From the NCBI GenBank assembly GCA_964438605.1, contig CAYTKT010000012.1:1-49248 (forward strand): 49,248 nt of DNA, read 5' to 3'. This stretch comes from Alangreenwoodia sp964438605. Its GTDB lineage: Bacteria > Bacillota > Clostridia > Peptostreptococcales > Anaerovoracaceae. Shown piece by piece: positions 33,168 through 42,016 of the stretch; within the stretch, counting starts at the first letter, position 1, and every line of letters starts with the position of its first letter. The notes under the pieces were generated by a model that saw nothing but the letters and a program-made list of their open reading frames with translations, did not search any database and had not been told where the DNA came from. The translations under genes were made by a program, and so were the position numbers.

Positions 33168-34832
33168 TCAGTCGAGACTCAGAACGGCGCCTGTATTTGC
33201 CGATGTGACGAGCTTCGCATAGCGAGCAAGATAGCCGGTCTTAACCTTTGGTTCGGGCTGAACGTAAGCCTCTCTGCGAGCTTTGATTTCTTCGTCAGAA
33301 AGCTCGACTTCAAGGATTCTATTAGGAATATCAATATGAATCGTGTCACCGTCCTGAAGCAGCCCGATCAGGCCGCCGGACATTGCTTCCGGTGAAACGT
33401 GGCCGATAGAAGCGCCCCTGGACGCGCCCGAAAACCTGCCGTCTGTAATCAGTGCCACGTCCCTGTCAAGTCCCATGCCTGCGATGGAAGACGTAGGTGA
33501 GAGCATTTCTCTCATGCCAGGACCGCCCTTGGGGCCTTCGTAACGGATGACGATGATGTCACCTTTTTTGATTTTCTTGCCCCAGATTGCTGCCGACGCT
33601 TCTTCCTCAGAATTAAAGACGACGGCAGGACCGCTGTGTTCAAGCATTTCAGGCGCTACCGCTGATTCTTTGACGACGGCGCCCAGCGGAGCCAGATTGC
33701 CGCGCAGAATCGCCAAGCCTCCTCTGTTTCTGTACGGGGCGTCAATCGGTTTTATTACATTATAATTAAGCACCGGACAGCTTGCTATGTTTTCACCGAC
33801 CGTCTTTCCTGTGACCGTCATGCAGTCCGTGTGAAGCAGTCCTTTTTTGTTCAGCTCGTTCATCATTGCAGGAATTCCGCCGGCAAGGCCAAGGTCTTCC
33901 ATATGGTGACGGCCACTCGGACTGAGTTTCGTCAGATTCGGCGTATGCTCGCTGATTGCGTCAAACATGTCGAGATTCAGTTCGATGCCGGCTTCGTGAG
34001 CGATCGCCGGCAGATGGAGCACTGTATTTGTGGAACCGGCCATTGCCATATCGACCGTAATTGCGTTTTCAAAGGCTTCTTTTGTAAGAATGTCACGCGG
34101 ACGTATATTTCTGCGCAGCATTTCCATAACCTGGATGCCGGCCCGCTTTGCCAGACGAATTCGTTCGCCGCTGTCGCAGAGCGCCGTGCCGTTGTAAGGC
34201 AGGCCCATGCCGAGAACCTCAGTCAAAGAATTCATGCTGTTTGCCGTAAAAAGGCCGGAACAGGAACCGCAGCCGGGACAGCATCTTTCAGCTACGTCTT
34301 CGAGATGTTCTTCTGTAATGTCGCCGTTATGGAAGGCACCGACGCTCTCCATGATGCTGTTAAAATCGAGAATATCTCCCTCAAGACTGCCAGTTCTCAT
34401 CGGACCGCCAGAAACCATGACAGAAGGGATGTTGAGACGTGCGGCCGCCATCATCATGCCCGGAACGATTTTATCACAATTTGGAATCAGGACGAGGCCG
34501 TCAAGTGCATGGCCCTTTGCCATCGCTTCAATAGAGTCACAGATCAGTTCCCGGCTTGCCAGCGGGTATTTCATACCTTCGTGTCCCATAGCGATGCCGT
34601 CGCAGATGCCGATAGAAGGAAATTCCACAGGCGTACCGCCGGCGAGGATAATTCCTTTTTTCACAGCCTGAGCCACACGGTCAAGCAGAAGATGGCCCGG
34701 AATCAGCTCATTCTGTGCGTTTACAACACCGATCAGCGGCCTGTCAATTTCCTCTCTGATATAGCCCATTCCATAAAAAAGGGAACGCACCGGCGCGCCG
34801 CCGGGTCCCTGTTTGATTTTATCGCTGTTCAT
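33168..34832 (-). CDS. ilvD: Dihydroxy-acid dehydratase
   Basis: This is a 554-residue enzyme of branched-chain amino acid and pantothenate synthesis, converting 2,3-dihydroxy-isovalerate or -methylvalerate to the 2-oxo acid. NCDKIVPGMMMAAARLNIP (Cys near 120) and PGCGSCSGLFTANSMNSL supply iron-sulfur ligands; DGRFSGASRGASIGHVSPEA is the C-terminal signature. Length fits the roughly 555-residue bacterial class. AAAGGAAAT lies upstream of the ATG. No other ilv genes flank it, and no T-box or leucine leader is seen in the 160 bases to the divergent magnesium transporter gene. Confidence 0.96.
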   Translation of the reverse strand: MNSDKIKQGPGGAPVRSLFYGMGYIREEIDRPLIGVVNAQNELIPGHLLLDRVAQAVKKGIILAGGTPVEFPSIGICDGIAMGHEGMKYPLASRELICDSIEAMAKGHALDGLVLIPNCDKIVPGMMMAAARLNIPSVMVSGGPMRTGSLEGDILDFNSIMESVGAFHNGDITEEHLEDVAERCCPGCGSCSGLFTANSMNSLTEVLGMGLPYNGTALCDSGERIRLAKRAGIQVMEMLRRNIRPRDILTKEAFENAITVDMAMAGSTNTVLHLPAIAHEAGIELNLDMFDAISEHTPNLTKLSPSGRHHMEDLGLAGGIPAMMNELNKKGLLHTDCMTVTGKTVGENIASCPVLNYNVIKPIDAPYRNRGGLAILRGNLAPLGAVVKESAVAPEMLEHSGPAVVFNSEEEASAAIWGKKIKKGDIIVIRYEGPKGGPGMREMLSPTSSIAGMGLDRDVALITDGRFSGASRGASIGHVSPEAMSGGLIGLLQDGDTIHIDIPNRILEVELSDEEIKARREAYVQPEPKVKTGYLARYAKLVTSANTGAVLSLD

Positions 34833-34953
34833 TTGTTTTATATTTCCTTTCTAGGTGATTTATTGATTTTTTATCCGCTGTTGCCGGAAAAGTTCTGACG
34901 CTTTCCGTAGATTGGACTTTATCAATTATTCAATAATATTTTACACTACGGAG

Positions 34954-34983
34954 TTGCAATGTTCAATATTCATAGGATATAAT
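34954..34983 (+). promoter_or_regulatory. Sigma-A-type promoter of mgtE
   Basis: TTGCAA (34954-34959) and TATAAT (34978-34983) are separated by 18 bases. Transcription would start near 34990, so the ATG at 34992 would be leaderless, which favours the TTG start at 35022. Confidence 0.75.
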
Positions 34984-35021
34984 TTCACTGTATGAATTTC
35001 GGTGGACAGGAGGTGAGTTTG

Positions 35022-36446
35022 TTGAGCGAAGAAAGGGAGCACAAAGCTTTCGATGAATCGGATGAGCAGGAAATGCCCGATTACATGGACGTCAGCGCGC
35101 TTGCAGACGAAATTATTTCGCTGCTGCGCAGGAAACATTATGCTGCCGTCCGGGAGAAGCTTTCGGAAACAAATGTCGTAGATATCGCGGAAATTCTGGA
35201 AGATATTAACGATGAGCTTGGCCTCGACATGACGATCCTGACGTTCCGGCTCCTTCCGAAGGACGTTTCTGTCGAGGTTTTTGCCTATATCGGTGAGGAG
35301 GAGCAGGTGGATATCATCAACGGTATCACGCAGCACGAAATTGATTACATAATCAACGAACTCGGCTTCGACGATATGATCGACCTGCTGGAGGAGCTGC
35401 CGGCAAACCTCGTCGATAAGATTTTGCTTAAAACTTCAAAAGAAGAACGGAAGCTGATCAACACCTTCCTGAATTACCCGGAAAACAGCGCCGGCAGTCT
35501 GATGACGGTAGATTATATCGATGTCAAGGAAACGCTGACGGCACAGCAGGCGCTTCGCCATATTAAAGAGGTGGGTGACGATTCGGAAACAGTTTATTCG
35601 ATTTACGTTATGGACAGCAAGCGAAAACTGAAGGGAGTCGTTTCGCTGAGGTCACTCGTTTTGGCGGACAGCGATGAACTGGTTGGCGATCTGATGAAAG
35701 AAGTTGTAATGTCTGTTCCGGTCAACATGGACCAGGAGATGGTTTCAAATCTGTTCAAGCGCTATGATTTGCTGGCAATGCCTGTCGTTGATAAGGAAGG
35801 ACGTCTTGTAGGCATCATCACTGTCGATGATATTTTTGATATCGTTGAAGAAGAAACGACGGAGGATATGCAGAGGATGGCCGGAATCACCGGCGCGGAC
35901 GATGAGTATCTCGATATGAGCGTATTCAAACACGTCAGGACGCGTGTCACGTGGCTTTTTGTTCTGACGCTTTCTTATATGATTACGGGGGGCATTATTG
36001 CGAAGTTCGAGGACATGCTGTCGGAAGTTATCTGCCTGACGGTCTATATGCCGCTGCTGATGGGAACGGGCGGCAATTCGGGTTCCCAGTCAGCGACGCT
36101 GATCATACGAAGTCTCGCTACGGGCGATATTGAGGTTTCAGATTTTCCGAAAGTAATATGGAAGGAATTCCGCGTCAGTATTTGCGTGGGGCTGCTGTTG
36201 AGCCTGTTTAATTTCCTGCGTGTTGTATTTTTCGACCATAACGGTGTGGGGGTGGCGTTGACGATTTCGGTGGCTATGCTGATTATCGTGATCGTTGCAA
36301 AAATCGTGGGCGGGCTGCTGCCGCTGGCGGCCAAAGCGATTGGAATTGACCCGGCACTGATGGCGGGACCATTGGTCGCTTCGCTGACGGATATGTTTTC
36401 GCTGGTTATTTATTTTGCCTGCGCGACACTGATTCTTGGAATTTGA
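35022..36446 (+). CDS. mgtE: MgtE-family magnesium transporter
   Basis: This is about 474 residues. An N-terminal MgtE helical domain (VVDIAEILEDINDELG, FDDMIDLLEELPANLVDKIL) is followed by two CBS domains (VDYIDVKETLTAQQALRHI, FKRYDLLAMPVVDKEGRLVG) and five membrane helices with the pore motif GTGGNSGSQSATLIIRSLA. The cytoplasmic domain senses Mg2+ and gates the channel. AGGAGGTGA at 35008-35016 lies inside the ATG-initiated frame (34992) and 8 bases before TTG 35022, so TTG is the likely start. No M-box is possible in so short a leader. The 3' end is duplicated just downstream. Confidence 0.93.
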   Translation: MSEEREHKAFDESDEQEMPDYMDVSALADEIISLLRRKHYAAVREKLSETNVVDIAEILEDINDELGLDMTILTFRLLPKDVSVEVFAYIGEEEQVDIINGITQHEIDYIINELGFDDMIDLLEELPANLVDKILLKTSKEERKLINTFLNYPENSAGSLMTVDYIDVKETLTAQQALRHIKEVGDDSETVYSIYVMDSKRKLKGVVSLRSLVLADSDELVGDLMKEVVMSVPVNMDQEMVSNLFKRYDLLAMPVVDKEGRLVGIITVDDIFDIVEEETTEDMQRMAGITGADDEYLDMSVFKHVRTRVTWLFVLTLSYMITGGIIAKFEDMLSEVICLTVYMPLLMGTGGNSGSQSATLIIRSLATGDIEVSDFPKVIWKEFRVSICVGLLLSLFNFLRVVFFDHNGVGVALTISVAMLIIVIVAKIVGGLLPLAAKAIGIDPALMAGPLVASLTDMFSLVIYFACATLILGI

Positions 36447-36457
36447 AGGAAATTGAT

Positions 36458-36572
36458 GGCGGGCTGCTGCTGCGGTCCAGGCGATTGGAAATTGCTCCGG
36501 CACTGATGGCGGGACCGCTAGTCGCTTCGCTGACGGATATGTTTTCACTGGTTATTTATTTTGCCTGCGCGA
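36458..36572 (+). repeat. Partial tandem duplicate of the mgtE 3' end
   Basis: Bases 36458-36572 repeat 36309-36426 of mgtE, imperfectly at the start and almost exactly from CCGGCACTGATGGCGGGACC onward. The copy still encodes APALMAGPLVASLTDMFSLV, then diverges. It lacks the rest of the gene and a good start, so it is a non-functional duplication. Confidence 0.9.
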
Positions 36573-36642
36573 TGAAAAACATCAGAGTGAATCAAATACT
36601 TTTTGTTAAAATTAGAAGTTTGAAGAAAGGAAATAACTAATT

Positions 36643-37104
36643 ATGAAAGAATCTTTTAAGAACAACAAAAAACCGATTTTGATAATTGCAGTTCTTCTCG
36701 TTTTGATTGCCGGCGTTGTCGGTGTCAATGCGGCGACGTCGGACCCGGGCAGTGATTCAGACCCGCTTGTTACAAAAAGTTACGTCGACAGCGCCATTTC
36801 AAACGCTTTGAGCAGCGTGGGCACGGGTTCAGCCGGAAACTCCGGTTATGAAGTCATTCAGGTGGAGGCAGGCAAACAGATTATAGCTACGGGCTGTACG
36901 GAAATGATTCTGCGGTCAGGTTCGGCGAAAGCGATCGACAACGGGGTCAACGGCGTATCCGATATGACACAGGGCATCGATCTTCTCAAAAACTACACGG
37001 TGTATCAGAATCATCTGCTGCTGGTGCCGAGGGATGATGGCAGAGGCATCCGGACGACTTCGGAATGTTTCGTTATGATTCGCGGACCTTACGTAATTCA
37101 ATAG
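36643..37104 (+). CDS. Secreted or membrane-anchored small protein, unknown function
   Basis: This is a 153-residue protein. After a basic start an uncleaved or cleaved hydrophobic segment ILIIAVLLVLIAGVVGVNA (about 12-30) leads to an extracellular domain with VTKSYVDSAISNAL, VEAGKQIIATGCTEMILRSG and HLLLVPRDDGRGI. I recall similar proteins next to wall-polysaccharide genes in Clostridia, but no function is assigned. AAAGGAAAT precedes the ATG. It overlaps nothing, and the NAGPA-SLH gene starts 29 bases downstream, so it is the first gene of the envelope cluster. Confidence 0.8.
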   Translation: MKESFKNNKKPILIIAVLLVLIAGVVGVNAATSDPGSDSDPLVTKSYVDSAISNALSSVGTGSAGNSGYEVIQVEAGKQIIATGCTEMILRSGSAKAIDNGVNGVSDMTQGIDLLKNYTVYQNHLLLVPRDDGRGIRTTSECFVMIRGPYVIQ

Positions 37105-37133
37105 TTTTCAAAAAATGGGAAGGATTTAGAGAT

Positions 37134-40016
37134 ATGCAGATGAAAGACAGAATAGTAGATGAAGTCAAAATTAAGACAAGAAAAAGAAATCATTCTAGAT
37201 CGTTTACGGCAGCTGCAGCTGTCGTATTGATGCTTTTATCGACATTTTGCACTGCCTATGCGGGAGAAGCCGGTGAAGGCACGGTGACTTACAGGAATCA
37301 GCAGGACCTTGGAAACGGCGTTACGTATACAAATACGATTTCACAGAATCCGACTTACGGGATTCAGCAGAGCTTTTCCTTTACGACGATTCCACTACAA
37401 ATCGTCAAGCCCATCGTGCTGGCCTGTGATACGATTTATGGATCGCTGAATATTGACAATGTCGTCACCTACGCGCAGCAATTGGGTTATAACGTGCTTG
37501 CTGCGATGAATACCGACTTTTTCTCGATGCAAACAGGCATTCCCCTGGGCCTTGTTATCGAAAACGGGGTTTACAAATGCAGTCCGGAGGGATTTCCGGC
37601 GGTTGTCTTTGACGCTGACGGCAGAGCCTCTGTTCTCAGCAGTCCGGGGATAACGATTCAGCTGACGAATCAGGGAACGTCTGTTCCAACCGCGTCAATC
37701 AGTACGGCTAACGAATCAGGCAACGCAGCCAGCCAGGCAAACGAAGGTATCGGTTCACAGAACGGCCCTATCAGTACACTGAAAGGCGCCGCTGACATGT
37801 CAGACAATGCGTCGGGCACATCAAACGACGTGTCCGGCAGAGCAAGCGGAACAGCCGACGTACCAGACAATATATCTGGCACGTTAAACGGAGGATTCAA
37901 TCGCGAGGATAGCACAGCGAAAGAAACAGCGAACTCGTCAGACAACATATCTGCCTCATCAGACGGCATGGCTGATGAAGCAAACGGGATGACGGATATG
38001 TCAAATGGTCGGATCGGTACGTCAGATGCCGCAGCTGGCGAAGCGATTGACAAAACCGATGCGTCAGATGCTTCAGATAACACGACCGATGCGTCAGACG
38101 AAACGGTCAGTTCGCCAAGCAGTACAATTTCCGCAGATCTTTCCAGCACTCAGACGGCTGCGGAAACGACCGCGTTGAGCACTATTGCCGATGAACAGAC
38201 AATGGCAGCGGCAGGAGAAAATACAGGAAAGTACGTGACGCTGACTCATTTTAATAAACTGCGCCAAAGCGGCGGCGGGTTGTATCTGCTGGATCAGTAT
38301 TTTTCGACTGTTTCCACCAGGACATCGACGCCAGGATGGGCTGTTAAAATGAAGATTGTCGAAGGTACGATGAAGACGAAAGGCACGATGCGTCTTGTCG
38401 TCACGGAACTCTACGAGGGTTCAGAAGCTTTGCCGATCGGAGACGGCTACATGGTTCTGACGGCGGATAATCGCTCGAATCTTCACTATGAATTTGAAAA
38501 ATTCAGCGTTGGTGATGAGGTTCTGCTCGAAACGTCCTGCTGGTCGGATCCGATACTGGAAAACGCCCAATGGGGAACGGGTTCCGGCAATATTATCGTC
38601 CAGAACGGTGCGATAACAGATACGTCCGGCTGGGACAGCGCTCTTGTCGGGAAAAATCCGCGAAGCGCACTGGGAATTCGCGCAGACGGCTCCGTCGTAT
38701 ATTATGAGCTGGACGGTCGCCAGCCGGGTTATTCCAATGGAATTACGATGAGGATGCTGGCACAGGAAATGATCGACCGTGGATGTGTAACGGCCGTAAA
38801 TTTTGACGGCGGCGGTTCGTCGGCCATGGCTGCAAAACTGCCGGGCAGTTCGTCTGTTCAGGTGGTCAGCTCGCCGTCAGACGGCGCTCTTCGAAAGTGC
38901 GCGACTTACGTACTGCTCGTTTCAAGTGCAGTCACCAATGGAATTCCTAATGTGCTGACGCTCGATCAGGCGGGCAGTGTCGTCTACCAGGGCGCGTCGA
39001 TGGGCATGAGTTTCGGGGCGCTTGACACCGGAAACGGCGCGGCTGCCGCACCTGCTGACACGGTGGCAGAAGCAACCGCCGGATACGGAACGATCAGCGG
39101 CACGTCTTATACGGCAGGTTGGACTGCCGGAATGGAAACACTTTCCTTGAGTTCGGCGTCTACAGGGCTGACGGGAACGTCGTCCGTCTACGTAACAAAT
39201 AAGCTGGACAGCGTGTCTGTTACGGCTAACGGCAGTGCGGTATCGGCGCTCAGTCTCAGCGGAGGCGATCAGGTTCAGTTTGAGGAATCAGCGACATATA
39301 ATGGAAAGCCTGTCATTATCGGACCGGCTAATTTCTCGTATACGCTGTCGGACAGCAGGCTTGGGACGATTTCAGAATCCGGTCTTCTGACGATAAACAA
39401 AGGAACTTCCGGCTCGGCGACGCTGACGATTGCAGCAGGTGGAATCACGAAGACCGTCGAAATTACAGTCAACAGCGTATTTTCCGATATTTCAGGCAAC
39501 TGGGCCGAGTCGTATATTACAGAAATGTATGAAAAAGAAATCGTCAATGGGATCGGCGACGGCAAATTCGGACCGCAGCAGAATATCAGGCGGGCAGATT
39601 TTATGGTGATGCTTCACAGAGCGGTAGGTTCGCCGGAATCAGGCAGCGCGGCGGGATTTCACGATGTGGCGGCAGACGCTTATTATGCGAACGCCGTAAA
39701 GTGGGCTCAGAGCCTCGGAATTGCGGAAGGCGACGGGTACAGTTTTCTGCCGGAGGCAAATCTGACACGGGAACAGGCTTTCGCGTTCCTGTACCGTTAT
39801 CTGATGAAGCAGGGCGCGTCGCTGACAGCAGGCGATAACAATACGCTGGCAGCTTTTTCCGACGCAGACAAAATCTCAGAATATGCTCTCGAACCTACGT
39901 CTGTACTGACGGCTTCGGGGATCGTCAATGGAATCAACGGACAGATGAGTCCGGCAAAGTTGTTGTCGAGAGCCGAAATGTGCAAGCTCTTGAGCGAGTC
40001 GTTTAAACTCGTTTAA
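37134..40016 (+). CDS. Secreted SLH-domain protein with phosphodiester glycosidase (NAGPA) domain
   Basis: This is about 960 residues. A signal peptide ends near AYA (about 43). The NAGPA-type domain is split: AAMNTDFFSMQTGIPLGL (about 120-140), then after an insert NFDGGGSSAMAAKLPGSS and SDGALRKCATYVLLVS (about 560-600). The Asp/Ser/Asn/Thr/Gly-rich insert (about 177-365) has degenerate repeats. Ig-like regions follow (about 610-775), then three SLH domains (FSDISGNWAESYI, FHDVAADAYYANAV, FSDADKISEYALE) that bind pyruvylated wall polysaccharide. GGAAGG precedes the start at 37134. The NAGPA domain hydrolyses or transfers sugar-phosphate bonds; here it may trim or attach wall glycans. CsaB, encoded 9 kb downstream, makes its ligand. 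Confidence 0.9.
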   Translation: MQMKDRIVDEVKIKTRKRNHSRSFTAAAAVVLMLLSTFCTAYAGEAGEGTVTYRNQQDLGNGVTYTNTISQNPTYGIQQSFSFTTIPLQIVKPIVLACDTIYGSLNIDNVVTYAQQLGYNVLAAMNTDFFSMQTGIPLGLVIENGVYKCSPEGFPAVVFDADGRASVLSSPGITIQLTNQGTSVPTASISTANESGNAASQANEGIGSQNGPISTLKGAADMSDNASGTSNDVSGRASGTADVPDNISGTLNGGFNREDSTAKETANSSDNISASSDGMADEANGMTDMSNGRIGTSDAAAGEAIDKTDASDASDNTTDASDETVSSPSSTISADLSSTQTAAETTALSTIADEQTMAAAGENTGKYVTLTHFNKLRQSGGGLYLLDQYFSTVSTRTSTPGWAVKMKIVEGTMKTKGTMRLVVTELYEGSEALPIGDGYMVLTADNRSNLHYEFEKFSVGDEVLLETSCWSDPILENAQWGTGSGNIIVQNGAITDTSGWDSALVGKNPRSALGIRADGSVVYYELDGRQPGYSNGITMRMLAQEMIDRGCVTAVNFDGGGSSAMAAKLPGSSSVQVVSSPSDGALRKCATYVLLVSSAVTNGIPNVLTLDQAGSVVYQGASMGMSFGALDTGNGAAAAPADTVAEATAGYGTISGTSYTAGWTAGMETLSLSSASTGLTGTSSVYVTNKLDSVSVTANGSAVSALSLSGGDQVQFEESATYNGKPVIIGPANFSYTLSDSRLGTISESGLLTINKGTSGSATLTIAAGGITKTVEITVNSVFSDISGNWAESYITEMYEKEIVNGIGDGKFGPQQNIRRADFMVMLHRAVGSPESGSAAGFHDVAADAYYANAVKWAQSLGIAEGDGYSFLPEANLTREQAFAFLYRYLMKQGASLTAGDNNTLAAFSDADKISEYALEPTSVLTASGIVNGINGQMSPAKLLSRAEMCKLLSESFKLV

Positions 40017-40459
40017 ATCGAATCAAATTTGAAACAGCAATTTTTCAAAACCGGGAAATATTATTTGAAAAAGTGGCTGTTGCAATTCCATTAGTTTTAG
40101 GCGATGGGTTAAAGGATTCAAAAATAAATTTTTATTATAAGGCAGAGACTGTCCGGATTAGCGCCTGATTGACGCCTGTAAAAACAAAAGGGAACGAGGT
40201 CGATGGCGCAGAAAGTCGATTGACTTTAGACAATCGATAGTTCACGATTGGACAAGCAAGGCGGAAATTGACTGCTATGTGCAGAGGGGAAATATCAACG
40301 CATCGGACACAGCCGGAACTGGAATGAAACCCGTCGGAAAGCGACGTGCGCATCGGTAATGTGCGCCAGTTGAACGTGTCTTTGCCGGAAGTGGTTTCGG
40401 ACCGGAACCCCTCGCGTTACGTGTCCTCATGCAAATTTATCACGATAGAAAGAAGGATT
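40017..40459. other. Gap with several short hairpins, possible structured leader
   Basis: The 443 bases between the SLH protein and murJ split into an AT-rich part (to about 40140) and a GC-richer part. The latter has TCGATTG/CAATCGA (40216-40237), CGTCG/CGACG around GAAAG (40332-40346) and GCGCAT/ATGTGC (40348-40364). No coding frame convinces me. It resembles no riboswitch I recognise. AAGGA at 40450-40455 is the murJ ribosome binding site. Confidence 0.4.
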
Positions 40460-42013
40460 ATGTCAAACAACAGAAATCGTGCGGTAAAAACGATCAGCTT
40501 TGTTATGCTGATTACGCTGGCCGGCAAACTGCTGGGCCTTTACAGGGATCGTCTGCTGGCTGTCAACTGCGGAACGGGCATGTATGCCGATGCTTTTCTG
40601 ACAGCGAGCCGGATTCCGCGCGTTTTTTTCGACGTTCTCTTTGCGTCGGCCATCGCCGCCAGTTTTATCCCGGTCTACACAGAATATCGGGAAAAAAAAG
40701 GGATTGAAGAAGCACAGCGTTTTGCCGGTAATTTTATTACTGTTATAGCGCTGCTGACGTTCATCATGTCAGTTGCCGGGATATTCTTCGCGGGCAGACT
40801 GACGGAGCTTTTTGCACCGAGTTTTGACGCTGAGACGTCAGAACTCTGCGCTTCGCTGACGGCAATCATGATGCCGACACTCTTTTTTACAGGTATCGCC
40901 TATTCCTTCGTCGGAATCCTTCAGGCATCTGGCGAATTTAACATTCCAGCGTTGATCAGCGTCATGTCGAACGTGATTATCATAGCGTACTACATATTTT
41001 TGTTCGATAAATTTGGAATTTACGGCCTTGCCGTCGCATTTCTCATCGGTTGGGCCATGCAGGCAGCAATCCAGATACCATCTCTGATAAAAAAAGGTTT
41101 TCGGTTCAGGCCGTCCGTCAGCATACGAAATGAGGGAATGAAAAAGGTTTTAAAACTGATGTTCCCCGTGATGGTCAGCACTTGGGTGCAGCCTATCGTT
41201 CTGATGATTAATTCGCGTTTCGCGTCGGCTGTCAGCGGCGGTGTCACGGCACTGGATCTAGGTACGAATCTTTACCTGATTATTGCGGGCGTTTTCGTCC
41301 TGTCGGTCACTAATGTCATTTTCCCGAAACTGTCGCAGCAGTCGGCATCTGATGACCCGGAAGGACTGACCGAAACGGTGCGGGGCACAACGCATGCATC
41401 CCTCTTTTTTATCATTCCGATGATGCTAGGACTGATGGCGCTGTCGCATCCCCTCGTCAATCTCGTCTACGGCGGCAGGGAATTCGGCCCGGAATCTGTC
41501 GAAATGACGTCGCAGGCCATGTTTTTCGTCTCCCTCGGTATGGTAGGGTACGCGCTTCAGAATATCCTGTGCCGCGTCTATTACGCAAAACAGGACGGTA
41601 AAACGCCGTTGATTGCAGGTATGATCTCAATCGCGGCGGATATCGCTTTCTGTATGCTGCTGAGGAAGCCGATGGGACTGGCGGGTCTGGCGCTGGCATC
41701 GGCTATATCATCGGCAATTTACGCACTGGCGCTGCTGATTCCGCTGCAGCGTTCCCCAAACAGGCTCTTTACGAAAAAATTTTGTATCGATATGGTGAAA
41801 ATTACCTTGAGTGCGTGTATAATGGCAGTGGTTGTCAGCGTGTGCCTGCATCTGACAGAAAATCTGCTTCCCGGAACTGTGGGCAAGCTGTTTTGTCTGG
41901 TCCTTCCGACGCTTGCCGGCCTGATCGTATTCTTTGCGCTGGCAGCGCTTCTGCGGGTGGACGAGCTTAAATTTGCAAAAAATATCTTATTGAAGTTTTT
42001 GAAAAGGGGTTAG
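40460..42013 (+). CDS. murJ: MurJ/MviN-family lipid II flippase
   Basis: This is a 517-residue membrane protein of the MOP superfamily with about 14 helices. ITLAGKLLGLYRDRLLA, GTGMYADAFLTASRIPRVFFDV and the helical repeats match MviN/MurJ. It moves lipid-linked peptidoglycan precursor, or a related wall-glycan precursor, to the outer face. The start at 40460 follows AAGGA; earlier in-frame codons have no such site. The stop is 3 bases before the next gene. Its place among wall-glycan genes suggests a dedicated flippase, possibly in addition to a housekeeping one. Confidence 0.9.
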   Translation: MSNNRNRAVKTISFVMLITLAGKLLGLYRDRLLAVNCGTGMYADAFLTASRIPRVFFDVLFASAIAASFIPVYTEYREKKGIEEAQRFAGNFITVIALLTFIMSVAGIFFAGRLTELFAPSFDAETSELCASLTAIMMPTLFFTGIAYSFVGILQASGEFNIPALISVMSNVIIIAYYIFLFDKFGIYGLAVAFLIGWAMQAAIQIPSLIKKGFRFRPSVSIRNEGMKKVLKLMFPVMVSTWVQPIVLMINSRFASAVSGGVTALDLGTNLYLIIAGVFVLSVTNVIFPKLSQQSASDDPEGLTETVRGTTHASLFFIIPMMLGLMALSHPLVNLVYGGREFGPESVEMTSQAMFFVSLGMVGYALQNILCRVYYAKQDGKTPLIAGMISIAADIAFCMLLRKPMGLAGLALASAISSAIYALALLIPLQRSPNRLFTKKFCIDMVKITLSACIMAVVVSVCLHLTENLLPGTVGKLFCLVLPTLAGLIVFFALAALLRVDELKFAKNILLKFLKRG

Positions 42014-42016
42014 CCG

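Noticed and set aside
33831..34898. 355-codon plus-strand open frame
   Set aside because: It is antisense to ilvD, which is full-length with all signatures.
34833..34953. T-box or leucine attenuator before ilvD
   Set aside because: The space is too short and no specifier loop, T-box core or terminator was found.
37670..38149. 159-codon minus-strand Ser/Ala-rich frame
   Set aside because: It is the complement of the low-complexity insert in the NAGPA-SLH gene; repetitive codons keep the opposite frame open.
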